Shown here in pieces: positions 10,990 through 21,959 of a stretch of DNA of 64,000 nt. Made by a program: the position numbers and the translations under genes. The notes under the pieces are model-generated. The model searched no databases. It was not told the origin of the DNA and was given only the letters and a program-made list of their open reading frames with translations. Origin of the DNA: Symbiodinium natans. Taxonomy: Eukaryota > Sar > Dinophyceae > Suessiales > Symbiodiniaceae. The stretch is taken from NCBI GenBank assembly GCA_905221605.1, contig CAJNDS010000159.1, positions 22,501-86,500 of the forward strand, read 5' to 3'. Position 1 is the stretch's first letter; each line of letters begins with the position of its first letter.

Positions 10990-12070
10990 GTGCACAGCTA
11001 CAGCTTCTACGCTTGGACCGCAGAAGATGAAGGTGCGACATGCAAAGCGTGCTTGCCGCGCGCAAATGCAGCAACATGGGCGGTGAACTATCTGACTTTT
11101 GCAATTTCTGAAGCTTACAGAACAGCTACAGATAGCTACTGTTTATACCACGCGAGTCTACCAGTCCGTCTCTGAATGAGGCCTCAGGTTCTGGTTCTGC
11201 CTCATGGGTCCTGGTCCGCTCGGTGAGAATGTCACTGGCAGGGTACCTTTCATTTCATGCTGCAAGTAAGGCTCTGGTATGTTCGGTTTGACTTCTTGCT
11301 TACTGCAGCTGCGACTGAACCATTCCGAAACAATGCGACGTTCGCATCCGTTCACCCAGGCTCACCAGGGTTGCTTGGGCAAGTCGTGCAAGGGGTACAC
11401 GGGCCTAGGCTTGCTGCCGAGCAACAATACCCCCCCCCATCTGGCAAGACATGCTTTACATCGCTTGACAGCATGCCCCTCCCCCCCCCCCCCACGGAAT
11501 ATGTAGAGCCAACTTCGCACTGAGCGACTGCAGCAGCAAACCCTTCTGCGGCTCCGGATAGAACCTCCTTCAAGCTCTGAAGTTGTGACAGCTTCTACAC
11601 CGCTGACATGAGGCTGCAAATCGCGTCATTTGCAACTCTGAACGTAACAAGCGTGCAGCATGGCACACAGTGGTCCTAGCGGCCGAAGGCGACAAACCCT
11701 CTGCGTAGTGGTGTGCCTGCCGCACCGAAGCACAAAGCAACGCGACTTTGGTGTAATTCGACCTCGCCGGCTCACCGCCGAGCACAGAAAGAGTCTTCCA
11801 AGAGTCCAAGCGCATTTCCGCCCAGTCCCGCGCATCGGCGTGCTTGCCAGTAAAGGTGTCGGTAGTGTCTGTCTAGCGAATCTAGCGAGGCCTCTCCGCA
11901 CATCCTGCGCATGCTGCCGTGAGACCGGAAGTTGTTTCCGACCAAAGCAGCGCAGCAGATTTTGAACGGAAGTCCACAAAAAGAAGCATGAGTCTCGATG
12001 GGTGGATCTTCGATCCTTCCCGGAGTCTGGGTTTGCGCATCTATTTCACTTGAGCCGCTTGGCAACTCTG
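10990..12070. other. Spacer between the channel and the ABC gene
   Basis: No supported exon. Several short frames are open on both strands, and a C homopolymer lies at 11480-11493. The region is downstream of the ABC transporter stop and upstream of the channel N-terminal exon, so it should contain the channel 5' end, which I could not place. Confidence 0.4.
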
Positions 12071-12078
12071 CCAAGCTC

Positions 12079-15000
12079 TCAATGCGATCGCCACCTCTTC
12101 TGGCCGCTCAGACGCAGATCCTGAGTTTCAATTGGGAATAAACACGTCAGGATCCAAACGTGAGAATCCTTGCATGGGAGGCACTGCTGAGCAGCCACCA
12201 ACTTGGCATAGTGGCCATCTAATTCCATCAACTGTTCCTCAAGTGCCACACACTTCTAGTGATTCGGAGAAGCTCAGCACAAGTCCTATTTCTAAGCTCT
12301 TGAACCGCAGCGAAGCTGCATGTTTGCCTGTTTCCACAATCTGGCCATAGTCAAAGACACAGATTTGGTCAGCACTTCGGACGGTGGACAACCTGACGGC
12401 GGCTTCCTACGAGGAACGCAATCAATGGTCAAGACGAGAACACACTCAGGCGGGCCTGTGCGCAATGATAATCGTTGTACGAGGCTTCGACCTAACAAGC
12501 CTCGGGTCTCAAACTTGAGAAAATGCATCTGCCGAAGTGCTTCGGATTGCTTGTGCACTTGTGTGCACTTGTGTGCGCTTGTGCACCATGGGATTAGAAA
12601 GATGTCTGATGATGTCTGCCCAGGAGCCGGTCCAAAGCATCCTGCACCAGGCGCTCGCTGACTGCATCCAACGAACTCGTGGCTTCGTCGAGGAGCAGAA
12701 CCTGGGCATGCAGGGCAGGACAGCCGCGCTTGTCCACACCCTACAGCTTACCGTAGTCTACCCTGCATGCTGTTGAAAGTTGAATGTGTCCTACACCACA
12801 AACTTGCCACAAACCTCCGCCTCTTCCTGTGTGAGAGAAACCTGGAGTCCCTATAAGTCCTGTCAAGAAGCGGCAGGGTCACGCAGCAGCGCGCGAGCGA
12901 TTGCGATGCGTTGCTTCCTGAGAGAACGTAAGGGCATGCTGGCATCGCGAAAACTTTGCACCGGGTCGTCCAAGAAGCGACGTCAAGTGAAGCCTGGGCT
13001 CTGTCCACCGCTCAAGTGTGCTCCGCGGTGGCCTGCCTGTGTACTGAAGCCCTGCCAGGTCGGGGGACATTAGGGCATTATTCTGGGCCGAGGTCGTTCA
13101 AGTTACTTCGGGTATTGCAGACACCGATCACCTGAGCAGTCTGAGCAGCCATCCAGCCAGCAAGAGGACAAAAGAGCTTGCATGTAACGTTCCGCCCATC
13201 TAGAATCCTTGCCTGCGGCATGGTGTTCAAGAAGTCGCTAGCATTGGCCGCCTTTGCGGCTGCCTCGACCTCCTCCATAGTCGCATCCTGGAGTAGCAGG
13301 AGGCATCGTGACATGTAGCGAGCAAACAGCACAGACACTGTGCAGCGAAAAGTCGAGAAGAGTCCCTGCTTCAGTCCTGATGGCCGTAACGGATGTTGTC
13401 TAAGATGCTGCGTGAAAAGAGAATCGGCTCTTGCTGCACAATGCTCCTTACACGGGCGGGCGAGCGAGTGAGAGAGGGAGAGAGAGAGGAGAGCGAGAGA
13501 GGGAGCCTGGCCTATCAGCCTTGCAACTGACACCTACTTTGGAAATTCTCCCAGGTTCATCTGCGCTCGAAGCCAACACAGGTTGAGGTTGCGCAGGTCG
13601 TGTCCGTCCAGGAGGACGGAGCCACCTCGGCCCGAAATGGGCATGCCGCATTTGTGCTTTAAAGGTTATTGTGCGAAGGCCCCGGCTGAGTGGATCATAA
13701 AAGCGCTGCAGCAAACCCACCTGTGCAGAGGAACTCACAACAGTGTCGGCGATAGGTGTCAGCAATGGAAGTACATGGGAACGGGTCAACAGCCAAGCGG
13801 CCGCTGTGCTCTTGCCACAGCCGCTGGGCCCAACAAGGGCTGTTGTTGTACATGGCTCGATTGTAAAGCTCAGCCCATTGAAGACCATAAGGTTAGGGCG
13901 CGTGGCGTATCGGAAGTGCACCTAGCACACTGACAAGCGTCTCAAACAAACCGCATACACATGCTGGAAAATTTGCTCTGTCTCTCTGTCTCTCTGTCTC
14001 TCTGTCTCTCCGTCTCTCCGTCTCTCCGTCTCTCTGTCTCTCCGTCTCTCTGTCTCTCACACTCGAGCGCGAGCCTCGCGAAACTCCACCTTGCCACTGA
14101 CTTTGTCCAGCTTCAAGCCCTCGTTTGAGAATGGATCGATCTTGGACCTCCTAGCAATGATGTTGAAGATCCGGCGAGCCGACTCTTGAGGCAAGCTGGT
14201 GTCGGAGACCAGGCGTGCAAGCTCACCGAAGGCACTGACAGTGGTGATCAAAACCATAATAACAACCGTGGCGATATCCACCTGCATCATGCCACGCGAG
14301 ATGAAGACGTTAATGCCGAAAACGGCCAGGGCCAGGACCATGAAAACACCCGCCGACGCAACTCCGGTCCCCAGAGCGGACACCTTTCGTATGCGTTGCT
14401 CGTCTTCCATGTGGCTCTCCAGTTTGGTCTGGTACTTTTCCATAAGTCGACCCTGCAAGCCGAACGCTGAAACCGTCTTCACAGAGTTCACTGCCTCGGA
14501 CACTACTCCGCTGGAGTAGTCGCCGTCGATCTTGCGCATGTTCAGTCCAACACCGATTGCACTGATTCCCAACAATGGTATGACAATGAGGATGCACAAG
14601 CAAAAGCGCCAGCTGAAATACATCGCAACGCTCACACCGATGATCGTTGTGAAAGCGAAGTTCGCAGCAGCAGCGATGTTGGCCTCGCGACGCCCAAAAG
14701 AATGCTTCAAGCCCAGACTCAGTGTCGCGTTGCTATCCTGATAAGGTTTTGTGCACCTGCAAAATCCCGCCAAGCTGCACCCACCAGCATCTTTAGGCTT
14801 GGCACATCTGCACCGAGCTTCCAAAGTAGGTGGGCTGTGCCCTCCTTGTCGTGCCACGAAATTTCCTTCCAGAAAGCTGCTCGCCCTAACTACATCATAT
14901 TGCCTCCCTCAGCCCTGACAGCCAAGCTGTGCAGGACCAGCTCTATTTCAGGCAGGCTGTGCAGCACCAAGAGGTGAAGTGTGGGTGGCGGGTTACGAGT

Positions 15001-18000
15001 GCATCTGGTGCAAGACCCATGCACACCAGGGCTGTGTGACCAAAACATAACTGCCTAAAATGAAGTGCGAAAAAATGATTGAGGCCAGAAACCTGAACAC
15101 ACATCACGATGTAGTATCATGAGTTCTCGCTCGGTAAATCGCTTGATGAGTCGCTGATGTGAGTCGCACGCCTGACACCTGCATAAGCCATTCAACTGAC
15201 CAGTCAAACCCCTGAGATTTGAACGAATTTTCATCGGCCCCATCCCACCGCAAGAGGATTTTCCAGTGCGAGAGCCGATTTTCCTCAAATCGCCCAAAAA
15301 CCCCCTTAGGATTCAAGAACATCCTTTGCGTGACAAGTTAGGGGCTGTCCGGTTTGTAGGGCTTCAGGCTGCATAGCTCAGTTTCCAAGCAAAACTGTAA
15401 AGCGACAACATCCTCCAAGCGAAGTGCGAAATCTTACTGCAGAATACTGCAGAGCTGTCAAACTACAAAATCTCTGCGGAATCCGGTGCACTGCAACAGG
15501 AATTAAATGAGTCGCCTTGGCGCTGGCCCTGGGCTCGCCCCGTTTCGTGCATTGGAGGTTGTCATTGGGGCAGACCCCTACCAAAACTTTTAAGCAAACT
15601 TTCAGAACCTTCCCGACAGATTGGGTTGTTTGGGAACCCGACACCTGCATCATTCTAGAAGGCCACAGGCGAATGCAAAACCTGGGGCTTCGAGGCTGCT
15701 GACGCACGCTTTTTGAAAAAACAACGGAACAGTTGGACAGGCGACGGTGCGTGCTCGGATTGCACAAAGTTTCACATGCAGAAAGACTGCGCATCGAGTT
15801 GGCATCGCCAAAGAGTGTACATATGCAAGGAGATCTAAGGAGATCTAGGTTGATCTCCTTGCCACGCTTGACAGCTCGGCATGGAGTACGTCAGGGATGT
15901 AGTCCCGGGCACACGACCCCCCCGAGCCCAGAGCTCCACCAACTCCTCTTCCCAGCAAGGGCCGAGGCGATCGAGGCGGCGTTCACAATCAATTCAGTGG
16001 GTCTTGGAGAAGAAGGCAACAGGAAGGGAGCAGAAGAGGAAAAGTACAGCGGAGAAGAAAAGCAGAGAAGAGGAAAAAAGGAGAAGAGGAGAATAGGAGA
16101 ACCATGACGGCAGTCACAAGGTTCGTCACAACACAACACGCGCGAACGCTGTCGGAAGCTTTGTGAACGCTAAATGCACAGATCTTGTCGCCTCCCTACC
16201 CCCAGCCCCGAACTCCCAAAACGAGAACCCCTTTGATGTGTTGGACACGGAAATTCGTCCTTGGCCTGCTAACGACAAGCATGATTAGAATCATGTTGAA
16301 CCCCGTGGGAGAGATCCGTATGCCAATACGCCAGACCTGCCGGAGGAGAGACTCGAACATGCGCGCCCGCACCCGTAGCGTCAGCAGCTCGCCAGCTTTG
16401 CCGAAAGCCCATGAGGCACCGATTGACTGCCTTGGAAGAGCCGTCCAGGGTCCAAACAGAAGCCTCTGCGGCTGCTAGAAACCGGACACGATTGTCAAGG
16501 GTGGCTCTGTTGATCCGACCCGGCTTACATCCCGCGACTAAGAGTTTCAGAGTCCAAGAGGCAAGAGCCAGAAGACGCCAAGCGCCTGCATGAGCATGCA
16601 TAAGTTGGTGACACTGGCAGCGATGAAGGGCTCGTTGTAAGCAGCGTACCTGAAAGAGCATAGCACAAGCTGACCAGTCTGGACGGGTCAAGCAAAGTTT
16701 CTGAGCCAAGATCTTGAGGCACTTGCCAGTTGTGGGTCGCAGGATCCAGAACTGCTGGGGGCTGGTTGAAAATGTTGATTGTCCGCGCAAATTGAACGGA
16801 GAAGTACGGCATCACCAGGGAGCCTGAGCAAAGGGAAGATCTGGCAGTATGGACTTGATCCGACTCACCGGCCCGCACGAGTTTTCATACTGGCCAGGCA
16901 GAGCCCACTGAGGCGTGAGCCCAGGAACGTGAAACCCACACCGATCATGTAGAGTTTGTAATCCTGTTTTGACATTCTCCATACCTCTTTGACCGCGTAG
17001 GCTGTTCCAAGATCCTTGTCGAATTCATAGGAGTGGGCGAGCTTCAGGCATTTGTCTTCAATATTTTCTGTTTCACCTGGGCTCAGCGCAATCATTGTGT
17101 TCACAAGCCTCTCCCCATGTCCCGCCCGGACATGAATGGCGGCACCTTGCTTTTTGTCTGCATCGCTCATGTCGGTGTCCTGCCAACGCACAGGAGGCCG
17201 CAGCTGCTCTCACACAAACATTTTGTGATTGGCCCTCATAGCCCCACGTGCCATAACATGGACAGCATCAGCTGCTAGAGCTCTCACTAGGTCTAGGGAA
17301 GCTGTGCATGTCCGCATGGTGCTCAAACGGCGGAAAGCCGCGCCTGTGACTTCGCTTCCAGAAGGTTCTGAGCTGCGCCAAGCGCCTTGCTCTACTACTT
17401 TTGCACCGACCCTGACCCTTAGACTCAGACAAAGTGTACCCAAGACCGTCTGCCTTCAGGAGTGATTCAGGATTCAGGAAAAGTGCCATGCTTCATGTTC
17501 ATAACTTCTGTCGTGAGCATCGCGCCGACAACTGCACGGCGCTACGCTGCTACACAAATGCGTGCATGGTCCGCCTGCGCTGGTGCAACTGGGCCATCAC
17601 TCTCCGCCTTCTCCACGTCATCAAACTTGTCGGTGTCCTCTACAGCAACCGTCAAACAGCGATACCGAGACTGCTACTGACAAACTCTGGTACACCCAAG
17701 TCAAACAATGTCAGTCACAAGCACAGCTTGTCGGCCTTTGCTGCGGACAGCTGCAGGGTCAATAATTTCTCATAAGCGCCTTGCTTGGACATCAACTCCT
17801 CACAAATCATCGTGAGCGCCGCTTTTTTGGTGATTGACAGCTACAAGTATCTCAATCTACTGAGTTTACTGCACAAGTGAGGGTCCTCGTGCGTGCCCTG
17901 CTCCACGAGCCTGCCCTTGTCCAGCACGCAAATCCGGTGGGCATTGCGGACTGTGGACAGCCGGTGTGCGATCACCTGGGCTTGCCCAATCCGTGTTCCC

Positions 18001-21000
18001 CGAAACTCCTCCATCTTGTTCGCAGAAGCGCCTTGCTCTTCCACCAAGTCGCAATGGTGGTTCGCCCGCCAAGGCTCAGGAGCTCGTCCAGAGCCTTCTG
18101 CACGGCTCGTTCAGATGCCGAGTCCAACGCACTGGTGGCCTGCGAAGAGATAAAGGAGCACAGTGTGTGTACAGAGGCTGGGACTTGCAGATGCTCTAGG
18201 CGCCTCGTCCAGCAGCAGCACAGCCTTGCAATCCGCAGGGTTTCCAACGAGCCCGAAAAGGGCCTGCAAAGCCTAGAGAGCCTAGAGAGCCTGCAGCGCC
18301 CAAAGCTCGACTCCCTGCTTCCAAAGCACGGGCTTCCGGATCAAAGCGCGAGCGATGGCCAGGCGCTGCTTCTGGCCGCCGCTCAACTGCGCCCCAGACT
18401 CACCCACCTTCATGAAGCATCATGAAGCTTAGGGCTCTTTCTAGTCACTTCGCCTTTCTGCGCTCGAGGCGAAGTTTTCTTCCAGGCAAGCGGCCATGGT
18501 TTGGTATCCTCGCGGAAAGGTGGAGATGAAGTCGTGGGCGCTGGCCTGGGACCGACACGACACACATGCGCCACACATGCTGAATGTTAAGCCCTATGCC
18601 CTATGCTTCACATCTCAGATGCTGACCAGAATTGCTGCCTGCTCCACATCAGCTTTTGAAACCGAATTGGGACTTCCAGCTCCAATATTTTCGTAGATTG
18701 TGTCTTGGAAGAGGATGGGCTCCTTCAATGGCTTTGCCGTGTGGTGTGCACTTGCCGAGCTTCATTCCAGTCTGTCAGTCCTGCTCGACAAGTGCGAGTT
18801 TGGACCGGAACCATTGCAGGTCCAGCGTCCGGACATCGGTGCCTTGCAATATATATATATATATGTATATATACAAATATACACATATACATAAAACGAA
18901 TCGTGTCCGATGGCCATGCCCAGCCATTGAATTGCGAGCCCAAGACACCATCGAGGGAAACCGTTCCGGATTTCGGCTCGTAGAAGCGCAGCAGCAAACT
19001 CACGAGAGTGCTCCTCAAACTTTCTGCGCGTCCCGTCCAGCACACAGCACGCGGAGCGCGAGCGCATTGATTTACATGTTCAATCATGTCCAGAACACAG
19101 CCACAGAATGAGCTTCATGACAGTTGATCCCTGCGTGGTGTGCATGTCGCAGCTATCTTTGTCTGCCTCCCCTGCTGCGTCCCTGTGCGCGTCCCCTGCT
19201 TAGCCCTGCTTCATCTGTGCTCTCGAAATCAGGGCCCCCGGCTTTCCGGAGCCACTGCCACCCACAAAGGCAGTGGTGCAATTGGCCTTGATCTCCAGGG
19301 TCACCCCCTTGAGAACCAGGGATTCCTCGGCGCGGTCTTCGGCTTTCGCTTAGATTGTGCAAAGGCTTATTCCAGTGCCGATGCTGCACCAACTTCAACT
19401 GTCCGCTATGTACATTTTATGTACTTTTGGACCCAGCAAACAGAGATGTGGCAGCAACTGGAATCCGACAGAAACCGATAATTACTGCTTCAACCTCGGA
19501 TCTGAGCGCTTCGGGTAGGCAAAGAAAACATCGGAGAAGAGAATCTCGCCCTCCACGTAAGGGAGCACTTTGCCACCACCTCGGTTAAAGCAATGCGAAC
19601 TCTCGTGGCATGTCATGAGGTGCCCCTTTCACTCATTGCGCTCCTCTTTCTGCTTTCTTTTGTTATGCGCTCTCGCTTTAGAGACAGAGAAATTTAAGGC
19701 CGGCTACGGCAGTTATCGCATGTGGAAACCCAGACATACTGATTCAAGCCCTGTGCCCTGAGCACCCGTCCAGCTTTGGCAGTTGGGTCTGCTTGGGCCC
19801 TGGCTCGTGGAGGCCAGTGGCTCATCCAAGATTGTGCAAATCCGGTGCATGGCAGCCCGCGCGTTTGCAAAGGCCGTGAAGCACATGTTCATGGTGCCAA
19901 GGCCCATGGTAAATCCCCAGATGATTGTGTACCTCAGAGGGACAAGGTCTTCCTGCTCCCGAATGCATGCAGAGGATGTTGTTCGTCAGACTACGCCACT
20001 TCTTGCGCTGCGCTGCATGGCAGACATAATCGTGCCGCCAGTCCGGCAATGCCCAAAAGGTGGCGACGCACGCCAGCAATCCTCGGAATGCAGAAAAGAG
20101 AAGAGCTGTCAATTGTCAAACATCACTGCGCAAGGCTGCGCGCCGCCGAGAGACCGTCTCATAGTCTTGAAGTACCCACTGAGAGCCAAAGAACACGCCC
20201 AGGGACATTCCTGTGATTAGCACCTGGGAGTTTGGAGCAGGTGGGGCAAAGATTCAAAACTTTCATTCAGGCAGCCTTCTTGCACTATGCATGCAGAAGG
20301 AACGGTGTTGACAAGTCCCGTCGCATAGCCCGCAACCACCCCAATCCTGAGGTGCAGAGTTTGCAATTTTGACCGAGACTATGCCGCCTGCAGCCATTGT
20401 CCTTCGTGCACTTCCTTTTAAGGCCCTGTCTGGATGGCATTGATGTGAGCCTCATCCACATGTCCATTGAAGGAATCCAGCTCTAACTGCTGCCCATTGA
20501 AGGCAGTGACGGTCTTGATAAGCTCAGAAGCGGTAACCTGAGCTCAGAGACAAGTTGACCAAAATCTCAGCCGCAGAGAGTCTGTGAATATGCCCAGGGA
20601 CAGCCACTTGACCGGCTTTGGCATAGCAAGCCTCCACCACTGTGGAGAAGTTTCGCACCACTTCGACCGACAAAGCCATGCACATGCCCGCAATGGGCAT
20701 GATGATGGCCATCAGAATGCTGATCTTCCAGTCGCGACTGACTGCAAGCACCTCAGTTGGTTGCTCAAGCCACAGAACTCACGGAGCTTTAGGAGGGCAA
20801 ACGAAGAATGCTGTCTGCAGTTTCGGCACGGTAGCTGACACGGCCATGAAGCAGGCGCGCGTGAAATCGACGAGTCGCTCGCCGATTCCATCCCGGAAGA
20901 GGTGCGTGTCTTGCACAAGTTGTGGAGCTAGCTCCGAGGCATTGTGCATGTCATGCCAGCTTGGGCCCTGCATCAAGATCTGATAGAAATACTGGCGCCG

Positions 21001-21588
21001 TGCCGCCACAACCTGTCGATCAGCGGCCTTGATGACCAAGTAGCACCCACCAGTTCGCGCAACCAAGACGACCAGCGCCAGAAGCACGTAAGTCAAGCCG
21101 ACCTCTGCTACCTTCTCGTTGCGGATAGTGTGGGGCGAATTGACAGGCGGCAAGGAGCCATCGTCGTTCGGCATGTACACAGCTACATAGAAGTCGGCAA
21201 GGAAGAAGAAGGCCATAGGCATGCAGGCACCATGCAGCGCACCCAGAACCATAGCAAGAGTGGTGCAAAATAGATCCTTACCGGTCCCATGCACGCGCAC
21301 ACAAGCACCCATTCAGGGCTTCACTCATGCCTCTGTCTCTGTAACTATTGTTTTCAGCTTGGCTGCCCATGGACGAGCAAAACGGAAGAGTGTACCGAAA
21401 GAAGCTTTCACCTCCACACGGCAAAACGCGCAAAGCGATAGCGAGAGCAAAGGGGCACAGGTGCGCAACAACGGGTGCGTCACGCGTTGGCCGACGGGCC
21501 TCCTCGTCCTTCTTCCGTTCCAGCGGCTCATCGCCACTAGACACTGACATTGCGTCCCTCGCATAGTCGTCGGCCGAAGTTGTGCTGC
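12079..21588 (-). CDS. Full-size ABCB (P-glycoprotein-like) transporter
   Basis: This gene encodes an ATP-driven membrane exporter with TMD1-NBD1-TMD2-NBD2. Exon 21588-21473 holds a likely start (ATG 21550-21548). TMD1: about 21285-20825, 20750-20550, 20510-20420, 20220-20100, 19960-19760. NBD1: A-loop FFAYPKR (19560-19490); Walker A GGSGSGK split at 19243/19013; Q-loop [14 protein letters not shown] (18715-18660); signature [15 protein letters not shown] (18405-18320); Walker B KAVLLLDE ending 18204; ATSALDS (18139-18053); H-loop VIAHRLSTV (from 17975); THEELM (17886/17798). TMD2: about 17060-16540, 16440-16290, 14845-14770, 14740-14065. NBD2: Walker [10 protein letters not shown] ending 13805; Q-loop [16 protein letters not shown] (13440-13365); LSGGQ ending 13002; Walker [14 protein letters not shown] (12700-12640); H-loop IIIAH split at 12456/12392; KLVAAQQ (12237-12180); stop 12079. 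All catalytic motifs are present, so both sites look active. The substrate is unknown. Linker exons near 17680-17580 are acidic. Confidence 0.93.
13466..13506. repeat. GA-rich tract inside an ABC intron
   Basis: The sequence is mostly GAGA/GAGC dinucleotide repeats and lies in the intron between the NBD2 Q-loop exon and the D-loop-like GSVLLDG exon. Confidence 0.85.
13977..14058. repeat. TCTCTGTC octamer minisatellite
   Basis: About ten tandem 8-mers (TCTCTGTC or TCTCCGTC) run up to within a few bases of the 3' side of the large TMD2 exon of the ABC gene, at the start of the following intron on the reverse strand. Confidence 0.95.
14880..16250 (-). other. Long ABC transporter intron
   Basis: This 1.4-kb gap separates the exon ending in FESLLRQ (about 16290) from that starting EISWHDKEG (about 14845), which are adjacent in the protein. 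It contains a purine-rich GAAGAGGAAAAG-type stretch at about 16010-16098. I see no other gene in it. It is far longer than the 60-230-bp introns resolved elsewhere in this gene. Confidence 0.7.
18848..18893. repeat. (AT)n-rich intronic tract
   Basis: TATATATATATATATGTATATATAC and related units sit in the ABC intron between the SLDG exon and the exon encoding [20 protein letters not shown]. Confidence 0.93.
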
Positions 21589-21701
21589 CTGGAATCCGTG
21601 AGCAGTCCAAAGAAAGATAACCTGCATGACAGCTGCAAGCTGCAGACATGCTACCAGGGGTGGCGGGATTGTCGTCGGCCCTGTCTTCGAAACCTTGCTC
21701 C

Positions 21702-21741
21702 AGACTGTCACCTTGCTCCAGACTGTCACCTTGATCATGCA
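21702..21741. repeat. 18-bp tandem duplication upstream of the ABC start
   Basis: CTTGCTCCAGACTGTCAC occurs twice in direct tandem plus a CTTG remnant. It is about 150 bp upstream (in gene sense) of the proposed ABC start codon. Confidence 0.9.
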
Positions 21742-21959
21742 GCATCAATCTCAATCACGCCAGCATCAGGGATCCGCAGCAACTCTCTCTTCTGCCGAGC
21801 AGCTCAGGGGTGGCGGTGTTGCTGTAGAGGTCGTATCCAGGCCAGGTGACAAGTTGCCCGGCAAGCCGACCTTTTTCTGCTCCGTCCCAAAAGAGATTCG
21901 TACACAAGGTAAGTCGGCACAAGACCGGCATGACTGCTGCTTAATGACTGCTTGTTCAG

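Noticed and set aside
12393-12455. Loss of the H-loop histidine in NBD2 of the ABC transporter
   Set aside because: A direct frame reading breaks just before RLSTV, but IIIAHR is encoded at about 12475-12456 and joins perfectly to LSTVRSADQ at 12392 through a GC-AG intron, so the motif is intact.
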